Numbered from the stretch's first letter, positions 36,594 through 45,400 are shown. The stretch is 64,000 nucleotides of DNA from Saccharopolyspora flava (GCF_900116135.1 NZ_FOZX01000003.1:434001-498000); one strand, 5' to 3'. Numbers and translations: made by a program. Notes: generated by a model not told the origin, from the sequence alone.

Positions 36594-38335
36594 CCGCCGA
36601 GCTCGTGCGGGCCGCGCTGACCGATCCCCGGTTCCCGGAGGTGCGGCGCCGCGTGTTCCGCCAGCTGCTCGAATCCCTGCTCTACGAAGGAGCTCTCACC
36701 ACCGAGCAGCACGACACCGGGCACGTCGTGATGGGGACGAGCGGCGACGGCACCCCGGTCCGCTACGAGTTCCGGGCGGTGCGCCGGTTCGGCTTCGACC
36801 GGGTGGGGGTCACCTCACCGGTGCTGCGCGACGGTGTCGAGGCCGACTCGGTCACCCGGTTCCTCACCGAGGTCCGCGACTCCCTCGACGCCGACCCGGA
36901 CCACCTCACCGCGTTCGCCCGCGAACTCGAGGAGACGCTGTTCAAAGACGCCCTCTCGGAACACCTCCGGGAAGACCCACCGTCCACAGCGGACCACGAC
37001 GCGCTGGAGACGGCGATCACCGACGGGCACCGCTACCACCCTGCCTACAAGTCGCGCATCGGCTTCGACGTCGCCGACGACCTGGCCTTCGGCCCCGAGT
37101 TCGCCAACCCGCTGCGACCGCTGTGGCTGGCCGCGCACCGCGACATCACCGAGGTCAGCGCCTCGCGCTCGCTGGACCGGCGGTACCTGGCCGACCAGCT
37201 CGGCGGGGAGGTCACCCGCTTCCACCGGCTCATCGAGGAGACCGGCGATCCCGACGAGTACGTGCTGGTGCCGGTGCACCCGTGGCAGTGGCGGGAACGG
37301 CTCGCCCGCGCGTTCTCCGAGCAGCTGGCGCGCGGTGAGCTGATCCCGCTGGGACCGGACCCGCACGAGTTCCTCCCGCAGCAGTCCATCCGCACCCTGA
37401 CCTGCCGCGACGTGCCCGAGCGGCCGTATCTGAAGCTGTCGCTGTCGATGGTGAACACCTCCACCTCCCGCGGTCTGGCCGCGCACACCGTGCGCAACGC
37501 GCCGCGCATCACCGACTGGCTGCGCGAGGTCGTCGCGGGCGACGCCTACCTGTCCGGGGAGCTGCGGCCGATCCTGCTCGGCGAGGAGCTGGGCGCGGCG
37601 GTCACACCGGAGTCGGGGCTGCTGCGGCCCGACACCTACGGCGCGCTGGCCTGCATCTGGCGGGAGAGCCTGCACCCGCACCTCGAACCCGGCGAGCGGG
37701 CGATGCCGTTCACCGGCCTGACCTCCTGCCTGCGCGACGGGACCCCGCTGATCGCCGAGTGGCTCCGGGACCAGGGCGCGGAGAACTGGGTGCGCCGGCT
37801 GGTGCGGGTCGCCGCGCTGCCGCTGGTGCACCTGCTGTGCGCGCACGGCATCGCGCTGGAGTCGCACGCGCAGAACATGGCGCTGGTGCACGTCGACGGG
37901 GTGCCGGAACGCTTGGTGCTCAAGGACTTCCACGACGGCGTGCGGTTCTCGCCGCAGCACCTCGCGGGCGAGGCGCCGGAGCTGGCCGCTCCCCCGGCGC
38001 ACCACCAGAACCGCAACTCGTTCGTCGAGACCGACGAGCTGAGCCTGGTCACCGACTTCCTGCTGGACGCGTTCTTCTTCATCAACCTCGGCGAGCTCGC
38101 GATCTTCCTCGACGACCGGGACGAGCTGGCCGAGCGGGACTTCTGGCGGATCGTCGCCGAGGAGATCCGCGCCCACCAGCGGCGATTCCCCGAACTGGCC
38201 GAGCGGTTCGCGCTGTTCGACCTGTTCACCCCGGCGATCGAGGTGGAGAAGCTGACCAGCCGCAGGCTGCACCCCGACACCGAGCTGCGGCTGCACGCCG
38301 TGCCCAACCCGCTCGCGGAGGTCGAGAAGTGCTGA
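36590..38335 (+). CDS. sbnF: IucA/IucC-family NIS siderophore synthetase (SbnF position)
   Basis: The ATG at 36590 overlaps the previous stop (ATGA) and gives 581 residues. Motifs are 'GHRYHPAYKSRIGFDVADDL' near 145, 'LVPVHPWQWRERLARAFSEQ' near 230, 'PQQSIRTLTCRD', 'KLSLSMVNTSTSRGLAAHTV', 'ESHAQNMALVHVDG' near 425 and 'LKDFHDGVRFSP' near 445. It matches SbnF, which condenses citryl-diaminoethane with a further L-DAP in the staphyloferrin B pathway. The 'SRGL' and 'KDFHDG' elements are closest to the IucC-like (type C) branch. Its end overlaps sbnG by 7 bp. Confidence 0.92.
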   Translation: MTAELVRAALTDPRFPEVRRRVFRQLLESLLYEGALTTEQHDTGHVVMGTSGDGTPVRYEFRAVRRFGFDRVGVTSPVLRDGVEADSVTRFLTEVRDSLDADPDHLTAFARELEETLFKDALSEHLREDPPSTADHDALETAITDGHRYHPAYKSRIGFDVADDLAFGPEFANPLRPLWLAAHRDITEVSASRSLDRRYLADQLGGEVTRFHRLIEETGDPDEYVLVPVHPWQWRERLARAFSEQLARGELIPLGPDPHEFLPQQSIRTLTCRDVPERPYLKLSLSMVNTSTSRGLAAHTVRNAPRITDWLREVVAGDAYLSGELRPILLGEELGAAVTPESGLLRPDTYGALACIWRESLHPHLEPGERAMPFTGLTSCLRDGTPLIAEWLRDQGAENWVRRLVRVAALPLVHLLCAHGIALESHAQNMALVHVDGVPERLVLKDFHDGVRFSPQHLAGEAPELAAPPAHHQNRNSFVETDELSLVTDFLLDAFFFINLGELAIFLDDRDELAERDFWRIVAEEIRAHQRRFPELAERFALFDLFTPAIEVEKLTSRRLHPDTELRLHAVPNPLAEVEKC

Positions 38336-39102
38336 GGACCAACACCGTCAAGCAGCGGCTTGCCGGGACCGGGGAGAGCCACGGCCTGTTCTGCTCGATC
38401 CCGTCGCCGGTGCTGGTGGAGATGATCGGCTGCGCGGGCTACGACTTCGTCGTCCTCGACAGCGAGCACGCTCTGGTCGACCCGCAGCAGCTGGAGAACC
38501 TGATCCGGGCCGCCGAGGCCGTGGACCTCGTGCCGTTCGTGCGCGTCCCCGAGTCCGATCCGGGCGCGATCCTGCGGGTTCTGGACGCGGGAGCGCTGGG
38601 CGTGGTGGTGCCGCACGTGCGGTGCCGGGCCGACGTGGACGCGGCGATCCGCGCCGCCCGCTACGCGCCGGAGGGGATGCGCAGCCTCAACGGCGGCCGG
38701 GTTCCGGGGTTCGGGCGCATCGAGCTCACCGAGTACGTGCGCCGCGCCAACGCCGAGACGATGGTGATCGCGATGATCGAGGACGCCGAGGGCGTCGAGC
38801 AGCTGCCGTCGATCCTCGACGGCGGTGGCGTGGACCTGGTGCTGGAAGGGGCCGCGGACCTCTCGCAGTCCTACGGGGTGCCGTGGCAGACCCGGCACCC
38901 GCGGGTCCGGGACGCGCTGGCGCGGGTGCACGCCGAGTGCCGGGCGCGCGACGTGCCGTTCTGCGCGCTCCCGCGCAGCCCCGAGGACCACCGCGAGTGG
39001 CGCGCGGCCGGGGTGCGCGCGTTCGTGCTCGGCGAGGAGCGCGGCCTGGCCGCCCGCGCCCTGCGCGCCCATCTGGACCTGCACCGGGAGAACCATGAGT
39101 GA
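38329..39102 (+). CDS. sbnG: HpcH/HpaI-aldolase-fold citrate synthase SbnG
   Basis: GTG 38329 follows GGAGG with seven-base spacing and gives 257 residues. The fold is HpcH/HpaI class II aldolase: 'GCAGYDFVVLDSEHALVDPQ' near residue 35, 'LDAGALGVVVPHVRCRADVD', 'ETMVIAMIEDAEGVEQLPSI' (metal-binding Glu near 150) and 'VLEGAADLSQSYGVPWQTRH', which resembles the SbnG-specific region. In staphyloferrin B operons SbnG makes citrate from oxaloacetate and acetyl-CoA, giving the pathway its own citrate supply. The assignment depends on operon context, since the fold also includes hydroxy-oxo-acid aldolases. Confidence 0.88.
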   Translation: MLRTNTVKQRLAGTGESHGLFCSIPSPVLVEMIGCAGYDFVVLDSEHALVDPQQLENLIRAAEAVDLVPFVRVPESDPGAILRVLDAGALGVVVPHVRCRADVDAAIRAARYAPEGMRSLNGGRVPGFGRIELTEYVRRANAETMVIAMIEDAEGVEQLPSILDGGGVDLVLEGAADLSQSYGVPWQTRHPRVRDALARVHAECRARDVPFCALPRSPEDHREWRAAGVRAFVLGEERGLAARALRAHLDLHRENHE

Positions 39103-40273
39103 GCGACTGGAAGACCTCGTCCGGAAGCGGGCCGGCGGCGAACCGGTGTGCCTGTTCGCCTACGACCTGGACCGGCTGACCGATCACGTCCGCGCCATCA
39201 CCGCGACGCTGCCGCCGCGGTGCCGGATGTTCTACGCGATGAAGGCCAACAGCGCCGATCCGCTGCTGCGCGCGCTGGCACCGCTGGTCGCGGGCTTCGA
39301 GGTGGCTTCAGGTGGTGAGCTGGACAAGGCGCGGGCGGTGAGCGGGAACGTTCCGGTGCTCTTCGGCGGTCCGGCGAAGACGCCGTCGGAGATCGAGCGG
39401 GCCCTGGAGCAGGGGGTGCTGCGGCTGCACGTGGAGAGCGCGCTGGAGCTGCACCGGGTGTCGGCCGCGGCGACCCGGCTGGGCGTGACCGCCGAGGTGC
39501 TGCTGCGGGTCAACTTGGCCGGGCCGTTCCCCTCGGCGACGCTGGCGATGGCGGGCAGGCCCACCCAGTTCGGCATCGCCGAGGAGGACCTGCCCGGCGT
39601 GGTCGAGGCGGCTCGCGCGCTGCCGGGTCTGCGGTTGTCCGGGTTCCACCTGCACTCGCTGTCCAACAACCTCTCCGCCGACGCCCACCTGGAGCTGGTG
39701 GCGCACTACGGGCGGACGGTCTCGGCGTGGGAGCGGGAGTTCGGGCTGCGCTGCGAGGTGGTCAACGTCGGTGGCGGCATCGGCGTCGACTACGCCCGGC
39801 CGGACCGGCGGTTCGACTGGCCGCGCTTCGCCCGGGGACTTCCGGGCGTGCTGGCGGAGTTCCCCGCGCACGTGCGGGAGGTCGACTTCGAGTGCGGGCG
39901 CTACCTGGTCGCCGAGTGCGGCAACTACGCGGTGGAGGTCCTCGACGTCAAGCGCAACCACGGCGTGCAGTACGCGCTGGTGCGCGGCGGGACGCACCAG
40001 TTCCGGCTGCCGTCGTCGTGGCAGCACAGCCATCCGTTCACCGTGCTGCCGGTGGACGAGTGGGACTCGGCGGTGCCGCGTCCGCAGGCCGAAGGCCCGG
40101 TCACGGTGGTCGGCGAGCTGTGCACGCCGAAGGACGTGCTCGCCCGCGACGTGCCGGTGTCGCGGGTGCGGGCCGGTGACGTGCTGATCTTCAGCCACGC
40201 CGGGGCCTACGGCTGGGAGATCTCGCACCACGATTTCCTCAGCCACCCGCACCCGGAGATGGTCTTCCACTGA
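39095..40273 (+). CDS. sbnH: PLP-dependent decarboxylase SbnH (type III)
   Basis: The 392-residue protein belongs to the alanine racemase-fold decarboxylases (ornithine/diaminopimelate decarboxylase family). Lys50 in 'FYAMKANSADPLLR' binds PLP, 'EVVNVGGGIGVDYARPDR' (near 226) binds the phosphate, and 'VGELCTPKDVLARDV' (Cys near 341) is the second-subunit active-site strand. In staphyloferrin B synthesis SbnH removes CO2 from citryl-L-DAP to make citryl-diaminoethane. ATG 39095 overlaps the sbnG stop by 8 bp. This is the last gene of the operon; no sbnI-like regulator follows. Confidence 0.9.
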   Translation: MSERLEDLVRKRAGGEPVCLFAYDLDRLTDHVRAITATLPPRCRMFYAMKANSADPLLRALAPLVAGFEVASGGELDKARAVSGNVPVLFGGPAKTPSEIERALEQGVLRLHVESALELHRVSAAATRLGVTAEVLLRVNLAGPFPSATLAMAGRPTQFGIAEEDLPGVVEAARALPGLRLSGFHLHSLSNNLSADAHLELVAHYGRTVSAWEREFGLRCEVVNVGGGIGVDYARPDRRFDWPRFARGLPGVLAEFPAHVREVDFECGRYLVAECGNYAVEVLDVKRNHGVQYALVRGGTHQFRLPSSWQHSHPFTVLPVDEWDSAVPRPQAEGPVTVVGELCTPKDVLARDVPVSRVRAGDVLIFSHAGAYGWEISHHDFLSHPHPEMVFH

Positions 40274-40350
40274 GGATTTCTGGTCATCGACTTGGCGCGG
40301 CGGGGGTCGGCGGTCATGCTGTGGGGCGCGTCGACGCCTGGAGGTTGATC

Positions 40351-41817
40351 GTGCGTTCCCGGCTGGCCCTGTGCGCGGCCGTCCTCGGCCTGCTGCTCGC
40401 GGGTTGCACCGCCGCTCCCCCGTCCCCGCCGCCGGACGAGCGCCCGCCGAACATCGTGCTCGTGCTGGTCGACGACATGGATCAGGGCCTGCTGCGGTTC
40501 ATGCCGCAGGTGCAGCGGATGCAGCGGGAAGGCGTGACGTTCTCGAACTTCACGGTCACCGACTCGCTGTGCTGCCCGTCGCGCGCGTCGCTGCTGACCG
40601 GGAAGTACCCGCACAACACGGGCGTGTTCACCAACGCCGCGCCGGACGGCGGGTTCGGGGTGTTCCACCGGCGCGACGAGCGCGACACCGTCGGCACCCA
40701 GCTGCAGCAGGCCGGCTACCGGACGGGGTTCCTCGGCAAGTACCTCAACGGCTACCAGCCGGGCCAGAAGCTCGGCGGGGAACGGCCTTTCGTGCCGCCG
40801 GGCTGGGACGAGTGGGCCGTGGCGGGCAACGGGTACCAGCAGTACGACTACAAGCTCAACGTCAACGGCCATCTCGAGCCGCACGGGCACCGGCCCGGCG
40901 ACTACCTGACCGACGTGCTGGCCGAGCGCGGCGAGGACTTCATCCGCACCCGCGCCGCGCAGGGCGATCCGTTCTTCCTGGAGGTGGCCACGTTCGCGCC
41001 GCACGGCCCGTTCACCCCGGCGCCCCGGCACGAGGACGCCTTCCCCGGGTTGACCGCGCCGCGGCCGCCGTCGTTCGACGAGGCGGACCGCTCGGACAAG
41101 CCGGACTGGCTGCGGCAGCTCCCGCCGCTGCCGCCGGAGAAGGCCGCGGCGGCGGATGAGAAGTTCCGCAAGCGCGCTCAGTCGTTGCAGGCGGTGGACG
41201 AGATGCTGGCCCGGTTCCAGCGCACCCTCGCCGACACCGGCCAGGCGCAGCGCACGCACGTCATCTTCACCTCCGACAACGGTTTCCACCTCGGCGAGCA
41301 CGCGCTGGCCGAGGGCAAGCAGACCGCGTTCGACCACGACGTGCGGGTTCCGCTGGTCGCCACCGGCCCGGGTGTTCCGGCCGGGCGGACGGTGCCGGAT
41401 TCGGTGCAGAACATCGACCTGCGGCCGACGTTCGCCGAGATCGCCGGTGCGCCACCGCGTCCCGGCGTCGACGGCGCGAGCTTCGCGCCGCTGCTGCGCG
41501 GCGAACCGGGCACCGGGCGGGACGTCGCGCTCGTCGAGCACCACGAGCCGCCGGCGACCCGCGACGACCCGGATCATCAGGACAAGCCCGACGGGGTGCC
41601 GCCGACGTACACGGCGATCCGGATTCCGGAGGGCACCTACGTGGAGTACGTGACGGGCGAGCGGGAGTTCTACGACGACCGCGCCGATCCGTTCCAGCTG
41701 AACAACGTCTACGAGACCTTGCCGCCGCAGCGCCGGGACGAGCTGCACCGCACCCTCGTCGCGGTGAGCTCGTGCCACGGTGCTCAGCAGTGCACCGCTG
41801 CTGCGGTGAGCCCGTAG
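40351..41817 (+). CDS. Lipoprotein sulfatase, type I formylglycine-dependent
   Basis: GTG 40351 follows GGAGG with six-base spacing and gives 488 residues. Residues 1-19 are a lipoprotein signal ('AVLGLLLAGC', lipid on Cys19). Mature domain motifs are 'PPNIVLVLVDDMDQGLLRFM' (metal-binding Asp41/Asp42), 'DSLCCPSRASLLTGKYPHNT' with the CxPSR formylglycine site at Cys74, 'FLGKYLNGY' and 'VIFTSDNGFHLGEH'. It likely hydrolyses sulfate esters at the outer membrane face. Its activating enzyme is probably the formylglycine-generating enzyme at 61618. Sequence alone does not give the substrate; it resembles the N-sulfoglucosamine or GlcNAc-6-sulfatase branch. Confidence 0.92.
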   Translation: MRSRLALCAAVLGLLLAGCTAAPPSPPPDERPPNIVLVLVDDMDQGLLRFMPQVQRMQREGVTFSNFTVTDSLCCPSRASLLTGKYPHNTGVFTNAAPDGGFGVFHRRDERDTVGTQLQQAGYRTGFLGKYLNGYQPGQKLGGERPFVPPGWDEWAVAGNGYQQYDYKLNVNGHLEPHGHRPGDYLTDVLAERGEDFIRTRAAQGDPFFLEVATFAPHGPFTPAPRHEDAFPGLTAPRPPSFDEADRSDKPDWLRQLPPLPPEKAAAADEKFRKRAQSLQAVDEMLARFQRTLADTGQAQRTHVIFTSDNGFHLGEHALAEGKQTAFDHDVRVPLVATGPGVPAGRTVPDSVQNIDLRPTFAEIAGAPPRPGVDGASFAPLLRGEPGTGRDVALVEHHEPPATRDDPDHQDKPDGVPPTYTAIRIPEGTYVEYVTGEREFYDDRADPFQLNNVYETLPPQRRDELHRTLVAVSSCHGAQQCTAAAVSP

Positions 41818-41824
41818 CTCGGCA

Positions 41825-41898
41825 GGGGACGGTTTTTCCTCGAATTACCCATGATCAATGTCCGAAATGTCGGGACAATTCAAGGAAAAACTGTCCCC
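41825..41898. repeat. 74-bp nested inverted-repeat element, copy 2 (inverted orientation)
   Basis: Outer ends GGGGACGGTTTTTCC and GGAAAAACTGTCCCC form an imperfect inverted repeat. On the minus strand the core reads TGTCC-N9-GGACATTGATCATGGG, as in copy 3. It fills nearly the whole gap between the convergent sulfatase and SGNH hydrolase genes, ending two bases before the hydrolase stop codon, so it may act as a terminator there. Confidence 0.78.
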
Positions 41899-41900
41899 GG

Positions 41901-42662
41901 TCACGGAAGAGGCTCCAACGTGGGCCGTTTCGCCGAACGTCCGTCGCCGGAGGAGCGGCCGGTGAGGCGGCGCCACAGCCACGGGGCGAAGAAGGTGGCA
42001 GCCCAGCGGAGTTCGCCCGCGACCGCGCGGACGAGGCCGGGATCCGGGCGCGGCGGCAGCGGGTGAGTCCAGGAGTCGTCGCTGCCGGGGAGGCCCAGGG
42101 CGTCGGCGAAGCCGGACGCCAGGAGCGCGTGGCCCGACGGGTTGAGGTGCAGGCGGTCGGTGCTCCAGATCCGCCGGTCGGCGCAGACCGGGTGGCGGTC
42201 GGCTTCGACGACGACGGCGCCGTGCTTCGCGGCGATCTCGCGCACGCGCGCGTTGAACTCGGTCAGCCGCGGCTGCCAGCGCCGCGCGATCGGCACGATC
42301 TCCCCGATGTCCGGGTAGGTCACCGTCGCCACCCGCGCGCCCGCACCCGTCAGCGCGCCGATCATCTCCTCCAGCTGCGCGGCGACGGCATCCCCGTCGT
42401 ACTCGCTGCGCAGCACGTCGTTGAGCCCGGCGACGACGGTGGCCAGGTCCGGAGCGAGCGCCAGCGCCGGTTCGAGCTGCTCGGCGCGCACCTCGCCGAT
42501 GAGCTTGCCGCGCACCGCCAGGTTCGCGTACCGGAAGCCCGGATCGAGCGGGGCCAGCTGCTCGGCGAGCCGGTCGGCCCAGCCGCGCAGGCCGCTCCGG
42601 TCGTCGCCGTCACCGACGCCCTCGGTCTGGCTGTCCCCGATCGCCACGTACTTCGCGTACAT
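41901..42662 (-). CDS. SGNH/GDSL-family hydrolase
   Basis: The ATG at 42660-42662 follows AAGGTGGGG and gives 253 residues. The SGNH blocks are visible: block I 'YVAIGDSQTEGVGDGD' (catalytic Ser11), block II Gly in 'NLAVRGKLIGEV', block III Asn in 'VVAGLNDVLRSEYDG', and block V 'STDRLHLNPSGHALLASG' with the catalytic Asp and His. There is no signal peptide. It is an esterase or lipase acting on an unknown ester. It converges on the sulfatase gene. Confidence 0.9.
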   Translation of the reverse strand: MYAKYVAIGDSQTEGVGDGDDRSGLRGWADRLAEQLAPLDPGFRYANLAVRGKLIGEVRAEQLEPALALAPDLATVVAGLNDVLRSEYDGDAVAAQLEEMIGALTGAGARVATVTYPDIGEIVPIARRWQPRLTEFNARVREIAAKHGAVVVEADRHPVCADRRIWSTDRLHLNPSGHALLASGFADALGLPGSDDSWTHPLPPRPDPGLVRAVAGELRWAATFFAPWLWRRLTGRSSGDGRSAKRPTLEPLP

Positions 42663-42864
42663 GCCCCACCTTCGCGCTCCCGACGACGACTCCGCGAGCA
42701 CAGCACATCACGGCGCGTCGAAAGAAGGCGTGCAGCCCGCGCTTTCGTCACGTTCAGTCCGGTTTTGACCGCGCAGCGTCACATTCGGCGACTGGGCGTA
42801 GTCGTCACCGCGTTTTTCACAGGCCGCCAACCGGCGTAACCGCGGATGTGTCATCGTCGGACAC

Positions 42865-43815
42865 ATGGGGACCGAGGTTTGGTTGACGTGGATCCCGGCA
42901 ATTCTGGCCCTCGTGGCGGCCGGGGTCGCCGGTTGGCTGCTGTGGTCGGCCCGCAAGACCGCCGAGGAGACCGCGCAGCGCGCCGACGCGGTGCGCCGGA
43001 TGGCCGGCGCCGTGGAGGCCAACGCCGACAAGACCGGCCGCGCCGCCACGACCGCCACCGAGCAGGCCGAACGCGCCTGGGAGCAGGTCAAGCTCACCCG
43101 CAGCCAGCTCGACGACGCCCGCCAGGAGCGGCAGGCCAGCACCCAGGCCGAGCAGTGGGAGTGGGCCTACGCGCTGACCACCGCCGCCCGCGAGCTGGTC
43201 AACAGCTGCCACGAGCTCATCCGCGTCTCGCTGGACACCCAGGTCGCCCCGCACTACCGGCAGTCCGCCGACCGGCACTACCGCCAGGCGGGTCAGCGCT
43301 GGCAGGACACCATGATCAAGGCGATCGCCCGCACCCAGCCGCCGCTGGAGATGCAGCAGCAGGTCGCCACGTTCGCCGAGGTGCACCAGCGGCTGCACGG
43401 TCACATCGGCGTGCTGCTGCGCGCGGTGGAGACCAACACCCTCGGTGAGGGCGACACGCTGACCAAGCAGATCCACGGCATGCGCCACGAGCTCAACAAC
43501 GCGCACCGCAATCTGCAGCGCATCGTCAGTTCGAACCTCTCCACCCCGCAGCAGGCCCCCGGCCAGAACGGCGGCTACCAGGTCGGCGGCTCCCCGAGCA
43601 ACGGCGCCGCGACCAACGGGGCCGTGACCAGCGGAACCGCCCAGACCCAACTGACCCAGGCCCCGAGCGTCCCGCAGCCCGACGCCGAGCAGACGCAGCT
43701 CACCCAGGCGGTCCCGCCGAGCGCCGCTCAGACCGGCCGAACCCACCAGTCCGGCAAGCTCGCCCCGGCCGAACCGTCCACCCAGCAGCTCGCCAACCGC
43801 CCCGCCCGCACCTGA
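42865..43815 (+). CDS. Hypothetical membrane-anchored protein with coiled coil and Gln/Thr-rich tail
   Basis: I do not recognise this 316-residue protein. Residues 5-30 form one hydrophobic segment ('WIPAILALVAAGVAGWLLW'). Residues 31-100 have heptad-like Ala/Glu/Arg content that suggests a coiled coil, 100-235 are a helical domain ('ALTTAARELVNSCHELIRVS', 'QIHGMRHELNNAHRNLQRIV'), and 236-316 are low-complexity Gln, Thr, Pro and Ala with repeated TQLTQA. The topology suggests a short outside N-terminus with the bulk in the cytoplasm. A 7-bp inverted repeat (42846-42852/42860-42866) overlaps the ATG and no ribosome binding site is visible. Confidence 0.68.
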   Translation: MGTEVWLTWIPAILALVAAGVAGWLLWSARKTAEETAQRADAVRRMAGAVEANADKTGRAATTATEQAERAWEQVKLTRSQLDDARQERQASTQAEQWEWAYALTTAARELVNSCHELIRVSLDTQVAPHYRQSADRHYRQAGQRWQDTMIKAIARTQPPLEMQQQVATFAEVHQRLHGHIGVLLRAVETNTLGEGDTLTKQIHGMRHELNNAHRNLQRIVSSNLSTPQQAPGQNGGYQVGGSPSNGAATNGAVTSGTAQTQLTQAPSVPQPDAEQTQLTQAVPPSAAQTGRTHQSGKLAPAEPSTQQLANRPART

Positions 43816-43830
43816 CCGGACGCCCGAAGC

Positions 43831-44637
43831 TCAGGGTTTGCGGGCGATGGCCGCGTACATGGCGATGTCGGCTTCGGGGATCTTGAGGTGTTCGAGGTCG
43901 TCCGGGCGCCACTTGTGCATCTGGACCAGGCCCGGGTCGAGGATGTCGAGGCCGTCGAAGAAGCGCAGCGCCTTGTCGTAGGTGCGGAACTTCAGGGTCT
44001 CGCCGTGCTCGTGGTAGGCGCGGCGGACCTCGGCGAGGAGTTCGGGCGCGTAGTCGTCGGTGGCGATGGTGGCCGCCACGTAGCTGCCCGAGGGCAGCAC
44101 GTCGACGATGCGGCGGACGACGTCCAGGGCCTCGTCGTCGTCCTCGATGAAGTGCACGACCGCGATGAGCATCAGGCCGATCGGCCGCTTCGCGTCCAGG
44201 GTCTCGCGGAACTCCCGCGAGTCCAGGATCGTGTCGGGATCCCGCAGGTCGGCGTCGACGTAGGCGGTCGCGCCCTGACCGGTGCGCGACATCAGCGCGC
44301 GGGCGTGGGCCAGCACGATGGGGTCGTTGTCGGTGTAGACGACGCGAGCTTCCGGCTCGACCTCCTGGACGACCTCGTGCAGGTTCGGCCGGGTCGGGAT
44401 GCCGGTGCCGATGTCGAGGAACTGGTCGATGCCGCACTCGGTGGCCAGGTAGCGGCCCGCGCGGTGCATGAACTCGCGGTTGGCGCGCATGTGCACCGGC
44501 AGCGCGGGCCAGACCTGCTTGGAGGCCTCCGCGGCGGCGCGGTCGACGGCGTAGTTGTCCTTGCCGCCCAGGATGTAGTCGTAGATCCGCGCGCCGTGCG
44601 CCACGTCCGTGCGCAGGTCCGGTGTGCCCTCGGTCAT
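43831..44637 (-). CDS. SAM-dependent methyltransferase, DUF574/SAV2177 family
   Basis: ATG 44635-44637 follows GGGAGGAG and gives 268 residues. The family signature is complete: 'ARIYDYILGGKDNYAVDRAA' near residue 16, 'FMHRAGRYLATECGIDQFLD', 'IGTGIPTRPNLHEVVQEV' and 'VVYTDNDPIVLAHARALM'. This family is highly expanded in Streptomyces and Pseudonocardiaceae; substrates are largely unknown, and some members act in secondary metabolism or development. Convergent with the previous gene (stops 15 bp apart). Confidence 0.92.
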   Translation of the reverse strand: MTEGTPDLRTDVAHGARIYDYILGGKDNYAVDRAAAEASKQVWPALPVHMRANREFMHRAGRYLATECGIDQFLDIGTGIPTRPNLHEVVQEVEPEARVVYTDNDPIVLAHARALMSRTGQGATAYVDADLRDPDTILDSREFRETLDAKRPIGLMLIAVVHFIEDDDEALDVVRRIVDVLPSGSYVAATIATDDYAPELLAEVRRAYHEHGETLKFRTYDKALRFFDGLDILDPGLVQMHKWRPDDLEHLKIPEADIAMYAAIARKP

Positions 44638-44731
44638 CGTGCTCCTCCCACCGCCGACGTCACGGATCATGTCAATGATCAACACGCGGCGTCCACCGAT
44701 CCTCGCACCGCGAACGTCACACCGGCGCACG

Positions 44732-44769
44732 GGAGGGGCGGGAACCCGGATCCGGGTTCCCGCCCCTCC
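44732..44769. terminator. Perfect 38-bp palindrome downstream of the small secreted protein gene
   Basis: Bases 44732-44750 are the exact reverse complement of 44751-44769 (GGAGGGGCGGGAACCCGGA and its complement). The stem is very GC-rich with no U-tract, as is common for actinobacterial terminators. It lies 12 bp past the stop of the leftward gene at 44782. Confidence 0.75.
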
Positions 44770-44781
44770 AGCAGGACGAGA

Positions 44782-44997
44782 TCAGGCGGCGAGGCCGAGA
44801 GCGTCCAGAGCGGCGCCCACCGACGACAGGGTGTCGGCGACGGTGGCGTCCAGGGCCTCCGCGATCGGCGTGAGCTCGGCGGCGTTGGCCGGCAGGGCCA
44901 GGCCGATCATCAGCGCCGGGACGGCCACGGCACCGAAGGCCAGGCGCTTGGCGCGCGACGCGGTCTTGGCCTCGGTGTGCTCGACGGTGTTGCTCAT
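44782..44997 (-). CDS. Small secreted protein of unknown function
   Basis: The ATG at 44995-44997 follows AGGAGAACC and gives only 71 residues. Residues 1-40 form an export signal ('SRAKRLAFGAVAVPALMIGL', cleavage after ANA). The predicted mature peptide is about 31 residues, from 'AELTPIAEAL' to 'ALDALGLAA', acidic and amphipathic, with no Cys, no Arg and no Lys. I do not recognise a family. It has its own strong ribosome binding site and terminator, so it is probably expressed by itself. A surface-active or channel-like helix is possible but unproven. Confidence 0.7.
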   Translation of the reverse strand: MSNTVEHTEAKTASRAKRLAFGAVAVPALMIGLALPANAAELTPIAEALDATVADTLSSVGAALDALGLAA

Positions 44998-45400
44998 GGT
45001 GGTTCTCCTGTTCTCGCTCGTGTTGCGCAGGCAGTGAGAACCCTCCCCGAACCGGGAATTCCCGAACAAGGGGATTAACCGGCACTTAGCAGGCTTTGAA
45101 CACCGTCCACTCGATCGTGGTTCGCGGCACAGACCTTCGTAGGTGGTGTGCGCGCATTCCGTTTCCTCCGCGAAACATCCCCCCGTCAGGAGCAACGACA
45201 ACTGGGCCATCCGGGTGCTTCGGGAACGGGAAATCCGGTGGTTCACCCCACAGGACGATCTTTTCCTGAGATCGTGGGCGAACATGGGTTGATCGCCAGC
45301 GCAGCCGACCGTCCGGCCAGGGGGAACGCCGACGGCATCCCTCGTCGCCGTGCTCGCGCGAGCGTTGCGCAACCCGAGCACGACCAGGATGAGGGACCCC
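44998..45400. other. Gene-free divergent promoter region
   Basis: This 403-bp gap lies between the divergent secreted-peptide and lysozyme genes. It holds a 12-bp palindrome CGGGAATTCCCG (45053-45064) flanked by CCGAAC direct repeats. No convincing small gene, tRNA or riboswitch is visible; the long leftward frame here has poor codon bias and overlaps the lysozyme antisense. Confidence 0.5.
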
